Below, in pieces: positions 5,464 to 6,661 of a stretch of DNA of 6,661 nucleotides. The position numbers and the translations under genes were made by a program. The DNA is taken from positions 1 through 6,661 of the forward strand of contig JALSYJ010000341.1 of NCBI GenBank assembly GCA_027071965.1. The letters run 5' to 3'. The notes beneath the pieces are model-generated. The model saw only the letters and a list, made by a program, of their open reading frames with translations. It was not told where the DNA came from and made no database searches. This DNA comes from Robiginitomaculum sp. Lineage in GTDB: Bacteria; Pseudomonadota; Alphaproteobacteria; Caulobacterales; Maricaulaceae. Each line of letters begins with the position of its first letter. Position 1 is the first letter of the stretch.

Positions 5464-6486
5464 ATGGATCCGGAACCAAAAGGTGGCCCTGTTGCAGGTT
5501 CATCGCCAAAACAGCAAAACTGGATCCCGATACTGGCGCAATACTGGAAGCCGGATTTTGGGCGTAGCGTGCTTGAAATCATTATGACTTTAGTGCCATT
5601 TTTGCTGTTATGGGCGGCAGCGTGGGCATCGCTTTCAATTAGTTATTGGCTAACACTGGCGCTAAGCATACCGGCGGCGGGGTTTATGGTTCGTCTGTTT
5701 CTGATTCAACATGATTGCGGCCATGGCGCATTTTTCCAAAAACGAGCCTTTAACGATTGGGTCGGGCGATGTTTTGGAATTATTACCCTTACGCCTTATT
5801 ATGTGTGGCGTCGCTCCCATGCCATGCATCACGCAACTTCCGGCAATCTGGACAAGCGTGGCATGGGTGATATCGAAGTTATGACTTTGAGCGAGTATCG
5901 AAAACTATCGCCACTGGGCCGTTTTGGCTATCGTTTATATCGACACCCTCTGGTTTTGTTTGGTATCGGGCCTGCCTATAATTTCTGGATTCGCCAGCGC
6001 CTGCCATTCGGATTTATGGGTGCTGGCTGGCGCTATTGGCTAAGCGCTATGGGAACTAATCTGGCGATCCTGATAGCTGCGGCGCTTTTGATCCGGTCAA
6101 TCGGAATTGGCCCGTTCCTGCTAGTGCATATTCCAATTACTGCTGTGGCAACTTCGGTTGGTGTCTGGTTGTTTTATGTGCAGCACCAGTTTGAAAACAC
6201 GTTTTGGAGTCGTGACAAGGAATGGGACTTGCAAAATGCGGCCCTGCTTGGAAGCTCCTATTATGATCTGCCTGGGGTTTTGCGCTGGTTTACTGCCAAT
6301 ATCGGCATTCATCATGTGCATCACCTAAACTCCAGAATCCCCTATTACCGGTTGCCGCAGGTATTGCGCGACCATCCAGAGTTGGCCGATATTCGGCGTA
6401 TTACCTTGTGGACAAGCTTGCGCTCTATTCGTCTTGGCCTGTGGGACGAGGGCAAGCAAAAACTTATCCCATTTGCCGATGCATAA
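5464..6486 (+). CDS. Membrane fatty acid desaturase (acyl-lipid, three histidine boxes)
   Basis: A 340-residue integral membrane di-iron desaturase, the usual length for the family, which introduces a cis double bond into membrane lipid acyl chains using O2 and an electron donor. The histidine boxes are HDCGH (83-87), HAMHH (119-123) and HHVHH (283-287), with an additional conserved histidine in YVQHQFE (H241). Hydrophobic segments at about 36-60, 62-81, 194-212 and 217-239 give the expected two hairpins, with the boxes on the cytoplasmic side. YVQHQFE and the spacing place it with the delta-12/omega-6 and Bacillus Des-like group; regiospecificity cannot be read from sequence. No fused cytochrome b5 or ferredoxin domain is present, so the electron donor is encoded elsewhere. 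The start has AGGA seven bases upstream. It is divergent from an RNA helicase, and the downstream spacer has inverted repeats. Confidence 0.92.
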   Translation: MDPEPKGGPVAGSSPKQQNWIPILAQYWKPDFGRSVLEIIMTLVPFLLLWAAAWASLSISYWLTLALSIPAAGFMVRLFLIQHDCGHGAFFQKRAFNDWVGRCFGIITLTPYYVWRRSHAMHHATSGNLDKRGMGDIEVMTLSEYRKLSPLGRFGYRLYRHPLVLFGIGPAYNFWIRQRLPFGFMGAGWRYWLSAMGTNLAILIAAALLIRSIGIGPFLLVHIPITAVATSVGVWLFYVQHQFENTFWSRDKEWDLQNAALLGSSYYDLPGVLRWFTANIGIHHVHHLNSRIPYYRLPQVLRDHPELADIRRITLWTSLRSIRLGLWDEGKQKLIPFADA

Positions 6487-6562
6487 CCTGTTTTACCGTC
6501 TGTTTGGCTGTTTTGACTTTGTAAATCAGGTAAAACCTGTATGATGACGCCTTAAAACAGGT
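6486..6562. promoter_or_regulatory. Alternating ACCTG/CAGGT inverted repeats between desaturase and last gene
   Basis: Four copies of one 5-mer alternate in orientation: ACCTG 6486-6490, CAGGT 6527-6531, ACCTG 6535-6539 and CAGGT 6558-6562. The outer arms extend to a perfect 10-bp inverted repeat (6486-6495 with 6553-6562), the middle pair forms a compact palindrome with a 3-base spacer (6527-6539), and GTTTTACC (6490-6497) can also pair with GGTAAAAC (6529-6536). These pairings exclude each other in part. TTGACT (6513-6518) and TATGAT (6540-6545) look like -35 and -10 elements but are 21 bp apart, with the palindrome between. It could be an operator, a leader structure, or the end of the desaturase transcript. 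Confidence 0.35.
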
Positions 6563-6569
6563 GTCCCTC

Positions 6570-6661
6570 GTGCAAGATGAACTTGAAAATGCGGCAAGCA
6601 ATCTATCCCAATGGTGGGACGATGCCGGGGTGGATATTGCTCCATTGTCCTCTGCCTTGCT
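6570..6661 (+). CDS. Probable uracil-DNA glycosylase, N-terminal fragment (runs off the right edge)
   Basis: The frame is open from 6534 to the window end. With a GTG start at 6570 it gives 30 codons, including QWWDDAGVDIAPL at about residues 14-26. A short N-terminal stretch of the form (L/Q)-x-W-x-x-x-(A/M)-G-(V/A)-D precedes the catalytic domain in many alphaproteobacterial family-4 uracil-DNA glycosylases, the Fe-S enzymes that remove uracil from DNA in base excision repair. The iron-sulphur cysteines and active site lie beyond the window, so the call is tentative. AGG at 6559-6561 lies eight bases before the GTG; another in-frame GTG at 6561 is possible. The ATG at 6577 is in a different frame and gives no recognisable protein. 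The gene probably has its own promoter in the 83-bp gap after the desaturase. Confidence 0.5.
   Translation, partial: MQDELENAASNLSQWWDDAGVDIAPLSSAL

Noticed and set aside
5366..5587. 73-codon frame in the helicase/desaturase gap
   Set aside because: TTG start without a ribosome binding site, more than half overlaps the desaturase in another frame, and no recognisable protein.

Overview
The window reads as ordinary chromosomal DNA of an alphaproteobacterium of moderate GC (by eye a little under 50%). The pointers are a desaturase and an HNH protein of alphaproteobacterial type, a GluQ-RS, a TsaC/D-2-hydroxyglutarate dehydrogenase-like pair, and an acyl-CoA dehydrogenase N-terminus of a form common in that class. 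The genus cannot be named from this sequence. I see no phage genes, insertion sequence, CRISPR array, tRNA or rRNA.

Layout. The left edge (1-41, minus) holds the first 13 codons of an acyl-CoA dehydrogenase. After a 172-bp divergent gap comes a plus-strand pair: a short TsaC/YrdC-type threonylcarbamoyl-AMP synthase (214-849), overlapped by 17 nt by an FAD-linked oxidase of the D-2-hydroxyglutarate dehydrogenase type (833-2242). Its 3' end overlaps by 8 bp the 3' end of the convergent gluQ (2235-3095, minus), which encodes glutamyl-Q tRNA(Asp) synthetase. Divergent from gluQ is a conserved HNH-endonuclease-fold protein (3274-3834, plus). It converges on an RhlE-like DEAD-box RNA helicase (3898-5229, minus), with a weak hairpin and T-run between the two. 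Divergent from the helicase, across 234 bp, is a three-histidine-box fatty acid desaturase (5464-6486, plus). The right edge (from about 6570, plus) holds the first 30 codons of what is probably a uracil-DNA glycosylase.

Functional themes. Two genes act on tRNA: t6A37 synthesis by TsaC, and glutamyl-queuosine on tRNA(Asp) by GluQ-RS. Two are redox or lipid enzymes next to an acyl-CoA dehydrogenase. The helicase and desaturase belong to families often induced by cold (RNA unwinding and membrane fluidity), and they share one divergent control region, which is the most suggestive regulatory arrangement here.

I found no convincing new multi-gene system. The points most worth a second look are the loss of zinc-ligand cysteines in GluQ-RS, the helicase/desaturase intergenic region (near-perfect hairpin, 5-codon upstream ORF overlapping the helicase start, tandem 12-bp repeat), the alternating ACCTG/CAGGT elements before the last gene, and the functionally unresolved HNH protein.
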